Origin: Tropicimonas marinistellae
Lineage (GTDB): Bacteria > Pseudomonadota > Alphaproteobacteria > Rhodobacterales > Rhodobacteraceae
Direction of reading: 5' to 3'
Assembly (NCBI RefSeq): GCF_001509585.1
Contig: NZ_LNCI01000006.1
Span: forward strand, 62,001 to 126,000
Length of the DNA stretch: 64,000 nt
The position numbers and the translations under genes were made by a program. Positions 1-8,275 of this stretch are shown here, piece after piece. Every line of letters begins with the position of its first letter. Position 1 is the stretch's first letter. The notes below the pieces were generated by a model. It did no database searches. It worked only from the letters and a program-made list of their open reading frames with translations, and was not told where the DNA came from.

Positions 1-252
1 TCTTCTGGTGAAAAGCACCTGTTGATGTTGATGTGCAATATCTTAGTTGGAACTAGCCAAAAAAGCTTGTTCCTAGTTGATGAGCCGGAACTTTCCCTCA
101 ATGTTAAGTGGCAAAGAACTCTGGTCGATGCCCTGTTGGATTTGTCTTCAGGCAGCGCCATTCAATTTCTTATGGCAACGCACTCGATAGAACTCTTAGC
201 AAAACACAAACACTCAACTCTTCGCCTAAAACACTTCGATTTGAGCGCCTGA
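1..252 (+). CDS. ABC/AAA-type ATPase, C-terminal part (PARIS AriA-like), cut by window edge
   Basis: The reading frame is open from base 1 and ends in TGA at 250-252, so only the last 83 residues are present. They contain an ABC signature (SSGEK, residues 2-5 of the fragment plus K), a Walker B with D-loop (LFLVDEPELSLN) and a switch histidine (MATHS). These are hallmarks of SMC/ABC-like ATPases of the AAA_15/AAA_21/OLD kind. The stop overlaps the ATG of the next gene (TGATG), so the two are translationally coupled. A DUF4435/TOPRIM partner immediately downstream matches the PARIS anti-phage arrangement (AriA ATPase, then AriB). The DNA is clearly richer in A+T than the rest of the window, suggesting recent acquisition. 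The N-terminal Walker A is outside the window, so the exact family is open; other OLD-like ATPases are possible. Confidence 0.8.
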   Translation, partial: SSGEKHLLMLMCNILVGTSQKSLFLVDEPELSLNVKWQRTLVDALLDLSSGSAIQFLMATHSIELLAKHKHSTLRLKHFDLSA

Positions 253-1133
253 TGTATCAAAGAGAGATTGCGGAACTGATTGTGTTGTACGAGTTCGAAC
301 CGGAACTCAGAAGCCTCTGGGTCGAAGGGCCATCTGACCGAGCCTTCTGGGAATGGTATTTGTCTAATAAGGATCTAACTGGTGTCGAAGTTAACTCAAT
401 TGATCAAGTAAACGTTCCTGACGATGTTTTAAGAAGATACGGCTTGACGGCAAGCAACAAGAACCGTGCCATTGCTACGGCTCTTGAATTGGAGGAAGGC
501 CTTAGTGATGCTGACGATCACGCGAGTTTTCTATTTGTAGTGGACTTGGACTTTGATCATTTTTCCGGAAGGCAAATCGAAGGGAAGTTCATAGTATACA
601 CGGATTTCACGGCAGTGGAGATGTACTTTTTTGATCCGGAGGTCGTGGAAAAAATCATAAAACTTGCGACCAAGAAACCTGACAGATCTGCCCAAGAGCT
701 AATGCAAGGGCTATCGGAAGTTGGGAGCCAATTGTTTTGGATCCGCACTGCAAATGAAATTTTGGGTTGGGGCATGACGCTACCAAATCCAGATAAACTG
801 CTGTTGGAGGAAAATAACTCTATTAGCTTTGATGTTGAAACATATTCTCACCGGTTGCTTCAATCTAACGGTAGGTCCAAAGACTCTGTCGAGTTTGAAG
901 ATATGTTGGCGTCGCTAAGAGAACATTGCGTCGATGACGTTCGGCTTAAGATCCGGGGGCATGACTTTGTAGATCTTTTGGCTTGGACCCTTAGAAAGGA
1001 AATTAAGTCAAAGGTAGCTGGAAAAAACAGCGAGATTGTCGCAACGCTGCTGTTAATGACGGCCGATGTCGGCGTTTTGGCTACGTACCCCCTTTTTGAA
1101 AGAGTGGAAGCGGAGCTGTTCGCGGCTTCTTAG
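252..1133 (+). CDS. DUF4435 / TOPRIM-like nuclease subunit (PARIS AriB-like)
   Basis: The protein has 293 residues. I chose ATG 252 because it overlaps the upstream stop; the same frame stays open further upstream, but that would overlap the ATPase extensively. Residues 24-29 read VEGPSD, the TOPRIM glutamate motif (E25). Residues 95-102 read FVVDLDFD, the acidic D-x-D-x-D strand. YTDFTAVEMY (116-125) matches the acidic block after it in DUF4435 proteins. In PARIS the DUF4435 subunit is the toxic effector nuclease held by the ATPase and released when a phage anti-restriction protein is sensed. That role is inferred here from domain pairing and overlap. The composition is AT-rich like the partner. 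A different OLD-type ATPase/TOPRIM pair remains possible. Confidence 0.72.
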   Translation: MYQREIAELIVLYEFEPELRSLWVEGPSDRAFWEWYLSNKDLTGVEVNSIDQVNVPDDVLRRYGLTASNKNRAIATALELEEGLSDADDHASFLFVVDLDFDHFSGRQIEGKFIVYTDFTAVEMYFFDPEVVEKIIKLATKKPDRSAQELMQGLSEVGSQLFWIRTANEILGWGMTLPNPDKLLLEENNSISFDVETYSHRLLQSNGRSKDSVEFEDMLASLREHCVDDVRLKIRGHDFVDLLAWTLRKEIKSKVAGKNSEIVATLLLMTADVGVLATYPLFERVEAELFAAS

Positions 1134-1587
1134 ATTTTGAACGGCCTGATGTCGAGTTTAACCTCAGGCAGATTCACTGTCCGCTTTTTTCTTTTGTGGA
1201 TGAGCTAGCTCGCGACCGCAGCGAACTCCCGCTCCCCACCCTTCCTACGGCATGCTGCAATTGACATGGACGGGGGCTTTCGGACGCGGAACCGTCGCCC
1301 GAGCATTTTCAGCAGAGGGCCTCGACGTCCGCAAATCTGCCGATGCCCCGCCTCGCCGCATTGCGCCAAATGGGCTGTTCGCCGCCAATCCCCGCGATGA
1401 CTACTAACGGCAGGGATCACGTCGCCGTCTCGACCGATGGCGTGGGGGGGGTTGAGCCACGGCGGCGCCGGGCATCCGTCCGGCCGTGCGCTCCGGACCC
1501 TTAACGAAGCGTGAATCCGTGCCCGTAACCCATTGAAATCTCTTGGGCGCCCCCCTGTCTCACGCGTGAGACATCTCCGCCGGGCGG
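1134..1587. other. 454-bp non-coding junction between AT-rich island and GC-rich core
   Basis: No credible gene is visible. A minus-strand ORF (1205-1591) has a low-complexity, Arg/Pro/Gly-rich translation like no family I know. The composition changes abruptly near 1200, from AT-rich to GC-rich. The right end carries the 63-nt palindromic element (1511-1573). This may mark the boundary of the accessory island; I saw no integrase or tRNA. Confidence 0.6.
1511..1573. repeat. Dispersed 63-nt palindromic element, copy 1
   Basis: The layout is GTGAAT (1511-1516), 9 variable bases, TAACCCATTGAAAT (1526-1539), 16 variable bases, then the perfect 18-bp palindrome TGTCTCACGCGTGAGACA (1556-1573). A second copy at 40380-40442 has identical blocks and identical spacings but unrelated spacer sequence. 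Weaker similarity continues about 10 bases to the left. The element lies just beyond the stop codon of the minus-strand FAD oxidase. Possible roles are a dimeric protein operator, an RNA hairpin (7-bp stem with a CGCG loop) or a mobile repeat. The sequence alone does not decide. Confidence 0.85.
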
Positions 1588-3003
1588 TCACGCCCCCCGC
1601 AGCACCGCGCCGGGATTCATGATCCCCGCCGGATCGAGGGCCGCCTTGATCGCCCGCATCGCCGCCAGTTTCGCCGGGTCCCCGTAGCGCTCCAGATCCC
1701 CGACCTTCAGCCGCCCGATCCCATGCTCCGCGCTCACCGAGCCGTCGAATTCATGCACCAGATCGTGAATCGCCCGCTTCACCGCCCCGCGCTCAGCCTC
1801 GAATTCCGCCGCGCGCCGCCCCGCCGGCGGGAAGACATTATAATGCAGGTTTCCGTCGCCCAGATGGCCGAAGCAGTTGATCCGCATCGCGCCGAAACCG
1901 GCGATCACCTCGGCGCCCTTCTCGATGAAGTCCGGCATGGCCGAGATCGGTACCGAGATATCGTGAGACGAAACCGCCCCGATCCGCCGGTTCGCCTCCG
2001 GGATCGCCTCCCTGAGATGCCAGAAGGCGAGCCTCTGGGCCTCGTTCTGCGCGACCACCCCATCGGACACGAGCCCGGCCTCCAACGCCTCGGCGAAGAG
2101 CCCTTCCAGTTCCGGCTCCGGGGAGGGGACGCCGGACAACCCAATGCCCACCAGGACCATCCACTCCGGCGCCGTCGCGAAGGGCTGGCGAACCTCCGGC
2201 ATGGTGTCGCGCAGGAAGTCGAGCCCCATCCGGTGGATCAGTTCGAACGCGGAGACGCCCTCCCCCATGCGCCGCTGGGCCATGGACAGCAGTTTCAACG
2301 CCGCGACCGGGCTTTCGACGGTCAGGAAGGCCGCTCCCTTCACCGCCGGTCGCGGATAGAGACGCAGGCTCGCCGCCGTGATTACGCCAAGGCTTCCCTC
2401 CGCCCCGATCAGCAGGTTGCGCAGGTCGTAGCCGGTGTTGTCCTTCCGAAGCCGCTTCAGCCCGTGCAGGATCGATCCGTCCGGCAGCACGGCCTCCAGC
2501 CCAAGGCACAGTTCCCGCGCGTTTCCGTACCGCAGCACGTTCACCCCGCCCGCGTTGGCCCCCAGAAGCCCACCGATCTGCGCCGACCCTTCGGAGGCCA
2601 GTGACAGCGGGAACATGCGCTCCACGTCCCGCGCCGCCTGCTGGACATGGGCCAGCACCATACCCGCCTCCGCGACCAGCACGTTCTCGGCCGGATAGGT
2701 CCCGCGCAGTCGGTTCATCCGCTCCATGGACATCAGGATGGGCCGTGGAAGGTCCTCGGCGACCTGCCCCCCCACGAGGCCGGTCCCGCCGCCGTAGGGA
2801 ACCACCCCGACACGATGCGCGGCGGCCAAGCGAACGGCCAGCGCCACCTCCTCTGTCGTCCGCGGCGCGAGCAGCAGGGCATCGCCGCCCTTGTAGCGCC
2901 CTCGCGGCTCTTCAAGGTAGCGCGGCGCCAGCGGTCGGAAGGCTTGCTCCGGCAGCGCCGCATGCAACGCGGATTCGATTTCTGGCGTGACCGGGTTCAG
3001 CAT
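1588..3003 (-). CDS. FAD-linked oxidase, GlcD / D-2-hydroxyacid dehydrogenase family
   Basis: A 471-residue VAO-type flavoenzyme that should oxidise a D-2-hydroxyacid (D-lactate, glycolate or D-2-hydroxyglutarate) in the cytoplasm or at the inner membrane. The N-terminal FAD-binding domain carries PYGGGTGLVGG and GAEGSLGVITAASL. The C-terminal FAD-oxidase domain carries HLGDGNLHYNV and SAEHGIGRLK. These are conserved in GlcD, D-lactate dehydrogenase and D2HGDH. I prefer ATG 3003 (MLNPVTPEIE), which fits the family N-terminus; the frame is open to 3027. A partner iron-sulfur subunit (GlcF) is not adjacent, so a stand-alone enzyme is more likely than glycolate oxidase. The substrate is not determined. 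Confidence 0.88.
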   Translation of the reverse strand: MLNPVTPEIESALHAALPEQAFRPLAPRYLEEPRGRYKGGDALLLAPRTTEEVALAVRLAAAHRVGVVPYGGGTGLVGGQVAEDLPRPILMSMERMNRLRGTYPAENVLVAEAGMVLAHVQQAARDVERMFPLSLASEGSAQIGGLLGANAGGVNVLRYGNARELCLGLEAVLPDGSILHGLKRLRKDNTGYDLRNLLIGAEGSLGVITAASLRLYPRPAVKGAAFLTVESPVAALKLLSMAQRRMGEGVSAFELIHRMGLDFLRDTMPEVRQPFATAPEWMVLVGIGLSGVPSPEPELEGLFAEALEAGLVSDGVVAQNEAQRLAFWHLREAIPEANRRIGAVSSHDISVPISAMPDFIEKGAEVIAGFGAMRINCFGHLGDGNLHYNVFPPAGRRAAEFEAERGAVKRAIHDLVHEFDGSVSAEHGIGRLKVGDLERYGDPAKLAAMRAIKAALDPAGIMNPGAVLRGA

Positions 3004-3063
3004 CGCGATACCTCCTGTGCCGATCAACCACGCGGCGCAGGCGGGTGCAAGGCGGTGGGTCCG

Positions 3064-3933
3064 CTACTGACCTTCGTCGTTGAACCCCAGAAACCGTGGC
3101 TGGAGCACGATGACCGTCGGCTCGCTCGGCAGATCTCGCAGCGACACCTCCAGAGACCGACCGTCGCGCCGCTCGATGCGGAAATCCTCCGACACCCCGG
3201 CAAGGAAGGCGTTCAGGGAATTGCCGGAGAACCAGTGCATCGGCAGCACGATCGACGCCCGAAACCGCTGGAGCACCTTGATCATCACCGGCAGTGGCAG
3301 GGTCATGCCGCCGTCAACCGGTGCCATCACCACGTCGAGCCGCCCAATGGCCGCGTATTGCTCGGGATTCGGTTCGTGGTGCAGATGCCCGAGGTGACCG
3401 ATGCAGAGCCCGCCGACTTCGAACACGAAGATCGAGTTCCCGTCGCGTTCCATCTCGCCGCCGAAACGGCCGCGGATGTCCGTGGGCACATTGCGGATCA
3501 GCATCTCCCCAAGGTCCAGGTGATGGTCTGCCGGCCCGCCCATCTCGTCCCACCCCTTCAGAACATACGGAATCGCCGGATCGGGAGCGGCGGTCCAGTG
3601 CGTGCTGTGCGAGTGGTTCATGGTGACGACATCCGGGATCAACTCGGCCGGCCCGGTGAACCCGTTGTAGTCAGTCACGACGTCCAGGCCGCCGGGTGTC
3701 TGGATCAGGTACATCGAATGATCGATATAGCTCAGGCGCACCATGTCTTCCGAAAGCGGGTCGCGGTAGCCTGCGCGCCAAACAACTTCAAGGCCGGGCA
3801 CGTTTTCGACAAGCGCAATGCAATGCGACGGTCGCCGGTCCTGCTGGGCGTTTGCCGGAAGCGCGGCAGCGGTCAGAATCGCGAAGGTTCCGAACAGCGC
3901 ATGGACAATCACTTGCAGCGACGGGAGCGGCAT
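3064..3933 (-). CDS. Secreted MBL-fold (UlaG-like) metallohydrolase
   Basis: The protein has 289 residues. A signal peptide is evident: hydrophobic residues about 8-27 ending ALPANAQ, so it is probably periplasmic. Histidine-rich motifs fit a metallo-beta-lactamase fold: MNHSHSTH for the HxHxDH region (variant), GHLGHLHH, APVDGG and LPMHW. Proteins of this type are often annotated as Zn-dependent hydrolases of the beta-lactamase fold (UlaG branch). The canonical HxHxDH is altered to HSHSTH, so metal binding and activity may differ from classical members. It is 60 bp upstream of the FAD oxidase on the same strand and may be co-transcribed with it. The substrate is unknown. Confidence 0.78.
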   Translation of the reverse strand: MPLPSLQVIVHALFGTFAILTAAALPANAQQDRRPSHCIALVENVPGLEVVWRAGYRDPLSEDMVRLSYIDHSMYLIQTPGGLDVVTDYNGFTGPAELIPDVVTMNHSHSTHWTAAPDPAIPYVLKGWDEMGGPADHHLDLGEMLIRNVPTDIRGRFGGEMERDGNSIFVFEVGGLCIGHLGHLHHEPNPEQYAAIGRLDVVMAPVDGGMTLPLPVMIKVLQRFRASIVLPMHWFSGNSLNAFLAGVSEDFRIERRDGRSLEVSLRDLPSEPTVIVLQPRFLGFNDEGQ

Positions 3934-4158
3934 CGGGACTTCCTCATGAATGGATCACTCCGGCCACTATGCCACGAAGTCTCGCATCGCCGTATGAACT
4001 ATTCGTCAGATGCGCGACTGTCGCGGAATCCGCGCGACGCCGGGTTCTTCCCCATGCTCAGCCGCCTTGTCACGCGCCGCAGGCGCGCCCGGCCCAACCG
4101 GAACGGGCGCATCTCCGATGCGAACGGAACGGGCGGGAGGGCGCCCCGGCGGCCGAGA

Positions 4159-4743
4159 TCAGCCTGCGCCCGTCCGGCCGCGTCGATCACTCCGCAAGTT
4201 CGAGTAGAGCACGTGATTGCGCCAGCGACCGGCGATTTGCAGGTAGCTTTGCGCGACCCCCTCGTATTTGAACCCGCATTTCTCCAGGCAGCCACGCGAG
4301 GCGGCGTTTTCCGGCAGGCACGCCGCCTCGATTCGGCTCAGGTCCAGCGAGGAAAACGCGTGGTGCGTCAGTGTGGCGATTGCCTCGCGCATGTATCCCT
4401 GCCGCGCGAAAGGCGCGCCGATCCAGTAGCCGAAGGTACCCGCCTGTGCGGGGCCCCGTCGGATATTGTCCAGCGTGATTGCGCCCATCAGGGCCTCGTC
4501 CTCGGCCCGGATCAGGAACAGCGGCAATGCCGAGCCGGCTGACAGAGACCGCTGTGCCCAGTACACCCGGTTGGTGAAGGCTTTCCGGCTGAGGTGGTCG
4601 GGCGACCAGAGCGGTTCCCATTTCTCCAGGAAGTCGCGGGAGTCACGGCGCAGCGAGCTCCATGCACGGAAATCCCCGTGCGCCGGCGGGCGCAGCAGCA
4701 TCCGCTCGGTGACGATCCGTACCTTTCGCCGGCCGAGCCGCAT
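4159..4743 (-). CDS. GNAT N-acetyltransferase, RimJ/RimL type
   Basis: A 194-residue protein with the arrangement of RimJ/RimL-type acetyltransferases: an N-terminal LRPPAHGDF-W-R segment, a central LMGAITLDNIRRG strand, the acetyl-CoA-binding region YWIGAPFARQGYMREAI and a C-terminal ENAASRGCLEKCGFKYEG. It probably acetylates the N-terminus of a ribosomal or other protein. The start ATG at 4743 overlaps the last base of the M16 peptidase stop (TGATG), so the two are coupled. The open frame upstream is only a shadow of the peptidase. It is the last gene of the cox-thrC-M16 run. The real substrate is unknown. Confidence 0.88.
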   Translation of the reverse strand: MRLGRRKVRIVTERMLLRPPAHGDFRAWSSLRRDSRDFLEKWEPLWSPDHLSRKAFTNRVYWAQRSLSAGSALPLFLIRAEDEALMGAITLDNIRRGPAQAGTFGYWIGAPFARQGYMREAIATLTHHAFSSLDLSRIEAACLPENAASRGCLEKCGFKYEGVAQSYLQIAGRWRNHVLYSNLRSDRRGRTGAG

Positions 4744-6005
4744 CAGGCCGCGAGCCTCTCCTGCAGTTTCGCGAGTTCGGGCGCACGTTCCGCCGGACCG
4801 TAGAGCGCGAGCGCGGCAGTTCCCCGGCCCGCAAGTCCGGCCGCGAATTCCGCAACCCCGGCGCGATCCACAGCGTCGATCAGCGCGATCGTCTCCGCCA
4901 GCGGCGGCACCCTGTCCCAGATCGCGACGAGCCGTGCGAGGCGTTCGGCGCGCGACGAGGGGCTCTCCAGCCCCATCAGCAAGCCGGCCTTCATCTGCGC
5001 CCGTGCCCGGCTGACCTCCGCGTCGGAAACATCGTCGGCCACCCGGCGCAGCTCGTCGACGGTCAGATCCGACAAATGCGCGATATCCTCGGCGGACGTT
5101 CCGGCATAGATCGTCATCATTCCCGTATCGGCATACGCGCCGGCCTGCGCGAAAATGGAGTAGCACAGCCCCCGCTTCTCACGGATTTCCTGGAACAGCC
5201 TGGAGGACATGCCGCCCCCCAGAAGCGTTGCATAGACCTGCGCGGTGTAGACGTCCGGGTCGGAATAGCACGGCGCCTCGAGCGCCATCGCGAAATGCAC
5301 CTGTTCCAGCGCCCGCAGTTCCCGGCGCTCGCCGCCATGGAAAACCGCAACATCATGCGTCGACAGCTGGACCGGGGGCAGATGGCCGAACGCTTTCTCG
5401 GCCAGGCGCATGATGACATCATGATCCACCGCGCCGGCGGCCGACAAGACCATCTGCCCCGGTCCGTAGTGCTCGGAGATAAACCCGGAGAGATCGGTGC
5501 GGGCAAAACGGCTCACCCGGTCCGTCGGCCCCAGTATCGTCCGCCCGAGCGCCTGGCCGGGGTAGGATGCCTCCTGCAGCCAGTCGAATATCACGTCGTC
5601 CGGCGTATCCAGTGCCTGGCCGATCTCCTGCAGGATCACACCGCGCTCGACCTCGATCTCGTCGCTGTGAAACACCGGATTCAGCACGATATCCGCGATC
5701 ACGTCGAGCGCCAGCGGTACATCCGCCTTCAGCACGCGCGCGTAGTAGGCCGTGGCCTCGCGCGAGGTATAGGCGTTGATGTAGCCGCCCACATCCTCGA
5801 TTTCCTCGGCAATCTGCAACGCGTTGCGCCGCTCGGTGCCCTTGAAGGCCATGTGCTCCAGAAAATGGGCAATCCCGTTCTGCTCGATGCGCTCGTGGCG
5901 ACCACCGGCATTGACCCAAAGGCCCACGGCCGCGCTCTCCAGCCCGGGCATGACTTCGGTTACGATGCGCAGCCCGTTGGGCAGCCTGTCCAGATTCACG
6001 CTCAA
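4743..6005 (-). CDS. M16 family zinc peptidase (processing-peptidase-like)
   Basis: A 420-residue pitrilysin-family peptidase close to mitochondrial processing peptidase beta and bacterial PqqL/YmxG-type proteins. The inverted zinc motif HFLEH lies at 47-51 and the third ligand E127 in VILQEIG, exactly 76 residues after H51 as the family requires, so an active enzyme is expected. A C-terminal M16 domain with GGGMSSRLFQEIREKRGL follows. Its start overlaps the thrC stop by 4 nt and its stop overlaps the GNAT start. The thrC-M16-GNAT linkage is, to my recollection, common in Rhodobacterales. The cytoplasmic or periplasmic substrate is not known; no signal peptide is visible. Confidence 0.93.
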   Translation of the reverse strand: MSVNLDRLPNGLRIVTEVMPGLESAAVGLWVNAGGRHERIEQNGIAHFLEHMAFKGTERRNALQIAEEIEDVGGYINAYTSREATAYYARVLKADVPLALDVIADIVLNPVFHSDEIEVERGVILQEIGQALDTPDDVIFDWLQEASYPGQALGRTILGPTDRVSRFARTDLSGFISEHYGPGQMVLSAAGAVDHDVIMRLAEKAFGHLPPVQLSTHDVAVFHGGERRELRALEQVHFAMALEAPCYSDPDVYTAQVYATLLGGGMSSRLFQEIREKRGLCYSIFAQAGAYADTGMMTIYAGTSAEDIAHLSDLTVDELRRVADDVSDAEVSRARAQMKAGLLMGLESPSSRAERLARLVAIWDRVPPLAETIALIDAVDRAGVAEFAAGLAGRGTAALALYGPAERAPELAKLQERLAA

Positions 6006-7390
6006 ATGGCGCGCCTTTCCCGTATCAGATCCTCAAGGGCGGTCAGGTCGTTGGCGACGTTTTCCACCCGCTCCGGTCGCTCATACAGGTCCGCCATCCG
6101 ATTGGGAAGAGGCGGGCGAATGCCCGTCGCGGCCTCCACAGCATCGGGGAACTTCGCCGGATGGGCGGTGGCCAGCGTGACCATCGGTGCCGATCCGACA
6201 TGCTCCTCGGCCACCTTCACGCCCACGGCGCTGTGCGGACAGAGGATCTCGCCGGTTTCGGAGAAGAGCCGCGCGATCGTGGCGGAGGTCTCCGCCTCGG
6301 AGGCCCGGCCGGAGGCGAAGGTCTCCCGCAGCGTTTCGAGCGCGCCCTGGCTGATCCGGAACCCGCCCTGCCCCTTCAGCTCCTCCATGAGCTGCACGAC
6401 CGCCGCCCCGTCCCGCCCGTAGGCATCGAACAGCGCGCGCTCGAAGTTGGAACTAACCTGGATATCCATCGACGGGCTGATCGAGGGCGTAACGCCTGTG
6501 GTGACATATCCGCCCGTCTCAAGCGCGCGGTGCAGGATGTCGTTCTGGTTGGTCGCGATCACCAGCTGCGCGATGGGTAGACCCATACGGCGCGCGATGT
6601 ACCCCGCAAAGATATCGCCGAAATTGCCGGTCGGCACGGTGAAGGAGACCGGGCGGTGGGGCGCGCCGAGCGCCGTTGCGGCGGTGAAATAGTAGACGAC
6701 CTGCGCCAGCACCCGCGCCCAGTTGATCGAGTTCACGCCTGCCAGCCCCACGGAATCGCGGAAGGCGAAATCGTTGAACATGTCCTTCAGCCGCGCCTGG
6801 CAATCGTCGAAATGGCCATCGAGCGCGAGTGCGTGGACATTGGCCTCCGCGGGCGTCGTCATCTGCCGGCGCTGCACCTCGGAGACCCGGCCATGAGGGA
6901 AGAGGATGAAGACATCCACAGCGTCGAGCCCGCGGAACGCCTCGATCGCCGCCGATCCCGTATCGCCCGATGTCGCACCGACGATGGTAACGCGCTCGCC
7001 ACGGCGCTCGAGCGCCACCTGGAAGAGCTGGCCGATGAGTTGCATGGCGAAATCCTTGAACGCCAGTGTCGGCCCGTGGAACAGCTCCAGCAAGAAGTGG
7101 TTCGGTGCGAGTTGCACCAGCGGCGCGCGCGCGGCATGGCCGAAACCGGCATAGGCGCGGGTGATGATCTCGCGCAATTCGCTTTCGGAGAAGCTCTCGC
7201 CGATGAACGGTTTCATCACGCGGAAAGCCACCTCTTCGTAGGGCATCCCGGCGAGCGCCGCGATATCGGCGGACGACATCGTTGGAACCTGTTCTGGAAC
7301 ATAGAGGCCGCCGTCGCGGGCGAGCCCTGTCAGCATGGCTTCTTCGAAGGACAGAACCGGCGCCTGGCCGCGGGTGGAGATGTACTTCAT
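6002..7390 (-). CDS. thrC: Threonine synthase
   Basis: A 462-residue PLP enzyme converting O-phospho-L-homoserine to L-threonine, the last step of threonine biosynthesis. The N-terminal MKYISTRG and ARDGGLYVPEQVP are diagnostic of the longer, fungal-like class. HGPTLAFKDFAMQ contains the PLP-binding lysine K112. GATSGDTGSAAIEAF is the phosphate-binding glycine-rich loop, and the later VPTGNFGDIFAGY is also typical. The length is normal. It sits 118 bp downstream of surf1 and overlaps the M16 gene by 4 nt, so it belongs transcriptionally at least to the thrC-M16-GNAT unit. Confidence 0.97.
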   Translation of the reverse strand: MKYISTRGQAPVLSFEEAMLTGLARDGGLYVPEQVPTMSSADIAALAGMPYEEVAFRVMKPFIGESFSESELREIITRAYAGFGHAARAPLVQLAPNHFLLELFHGPTLAFKDFAMQLIGQLFQVALERRGERVTIVGATSGDTGSAAIEAFRGLDAVDVFILFPHGRVSEVQRRQMTTPAEANVHALALDGHFDDCQARLKDMFNDFAFRDSVGLAGVNSINWARVLAQVVYYFTAATALGAPHRPVSFTVPTGNFGDIFAGYIARRMGLPIAQLVIATNQNDILHRALETGGYVTTGVTPSISPSMDIQVSSNFERALFDAYGRDGAAVVQLMEELKGQGGFRISQGALETLRETFASGRASEAETSATIARLFSETGEILCPHSAVGVKVAEEHVGSAPMVTLATAHPAKFPDAVEAATGIRPPLPNRMADLYERPERVENVANDLTALEDLIRERRAI

Positions 7391-7440
7391 GGCGCCTTTC
7401 TCTTGGCAGCGGGCGGCGGCTGCCCGGCGGTGCGCGGGTT

Positions 7441-7487
7441 GCGCCTGCGGGAGCCTCCGGCGGGGATATTTCGCGACAGAAGAAGCC
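7441..7487. repeat. Conserved-looking intergenic motif between surf1 and thrC
   Basis: The sequence holds GCCTCCGGCGGGGATATTT followed by CAGAAGAAG. On the minus strand this reads CTTCTTCTG, then AAATATCCCCGCCGGAGGC, just after the surf1 stop. I recall similar blocks after stop codons in other Rhodobacterales genomes, so it is probably a dispersed repeat with a terminator or mRNA-processing role. No second copy was found in this window. Confidence 0.35.
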
Positions 7488-7508
7488 CCGTGCGGACTCT
7501 GCTCTCGG

Positions 7509-8183
7509 TCAGGTGTCGCGGCGTGAAATACGCCAGAGTTGCAGCGCTGTCATCCCCAACCAGACCAGTGCCAGGCCGAACCAGGTGACGGCATAGCCGA
7601 AATGGTCGTTCGGGATACTCGCGCTGTCCACGGGCAGCGGCGCGACGGCGCCGTCGCCGCCCGAGACGAGGCGGGCGATCAGAAGGAGCGGTTCGGTGCC
7701 CAGTTCCCCTGCCATCGCATCGATATCGCGGGCAAACCAGTAGTTCGCCTCAAGGTCGTTGTCCGGGGTAAAGCGATCGCGCTCGTCGGGCCAATGCAGG
7801 TTGCCGGTGACCGTGAGGCGCACCGGCGGGCGTGGCGTATCTTTCTGCGTCTCCCGCACGAAACCCCGGTCGAGCAGGATGCGGCGCCCGGATTCGGTCT
7901 CGAAGGCGGTGACGATGCGAAACCCGGCTCCGACGGTCCGGGTGGAGACGAGCACGTGGAGGTCGCGGTCGCCCGTCCGGCCCGAGGCCTTGACGGCGAG
8001 GAACCGGTCGCGCGTGGGATCGGGATCTGCGGGCAGGGACACCGGTTCGGCCAGGATCCGCGCGTCGATCTCATCCAGGATCGCTTCTTTCCACTCCAGC
8101 CGCTGAAGCTGCCAGACACCGAGCCAGATCAGCACGGCCGCGCCGGCGAGCCCGATGACCAGCGGTGCACTATAGCGTCGCAT
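7509..8183 (-). CDS. surf1: SURF1 family cytochrome oxidase assembly protein
   Basis: A 224-residue inner-membrane protein that helps insert haem a into subunit I of aa3 oxidase. It has an N-terminal TM (about residues 8-25, LVIGLAGAAVLIWLGVWQ followed by LQRLEWK, the SURF1 signature) and a C-terminal TM near ALVWLGMTALQLW, with a large periplasmic domain between. I chose ATG 8183 because a strong GGGGGAAGAG ribosome-binding site precedes it. The longer frame to 8345 would overlap ctaE and adds a non-hydrophobic Arg-rich stretch. It lies 92 bp downstream of ctaE in the cox cluster. Confidence 0.92.
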   Translation of the reverse strand: MRRYSAPLVIGLAGAAVLIWLGVWQLQRLEWKEAILDEIDARILAEPVSLPADPDPTRDRFLAVKASGRTGDRDLHVLVSTRTVGAGFRIVTAFETESGRRILLDRGFVRETQKDTPRPPVRLTVTGNLHWPDERDRFTPDNDLEANYWFARDIDAMAGELGTEPLLLIARLVSGGDGAVAPLPVDSASIPNDHFGYAVTWFGLALVWLGMTALQLWRISRRDT

Positions 8184-8275
8184 CTCTTCCCCCGAAACGA
8201 GAGGAGCGCGGCCATTGCCGCGCCCCATATCATGTTGGATCAAATCTGCCTCGCGTAGGCAAGCCGTCTCTCGGC

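Noticed and set aside
1205-1591. 128-codon minus-strand ORF in the island junction
   Set aside because: Arg/Pro-rich, low-complexity translation without family similarity; it contains the palindromic element translated by chance.
2647-4542. 631-codon plus-strand ORF opposite the FAD oxidase, MBL and GNAT genes
   Set aside because: It is antisense to three genes with clear family motifs; long antisense ORFs are expected from high third-position GC. The same reasoning excludes 14743-16110, 29625-31313 and 31548-33173 on the minus strand, and 59973-62747 on the plus strand.
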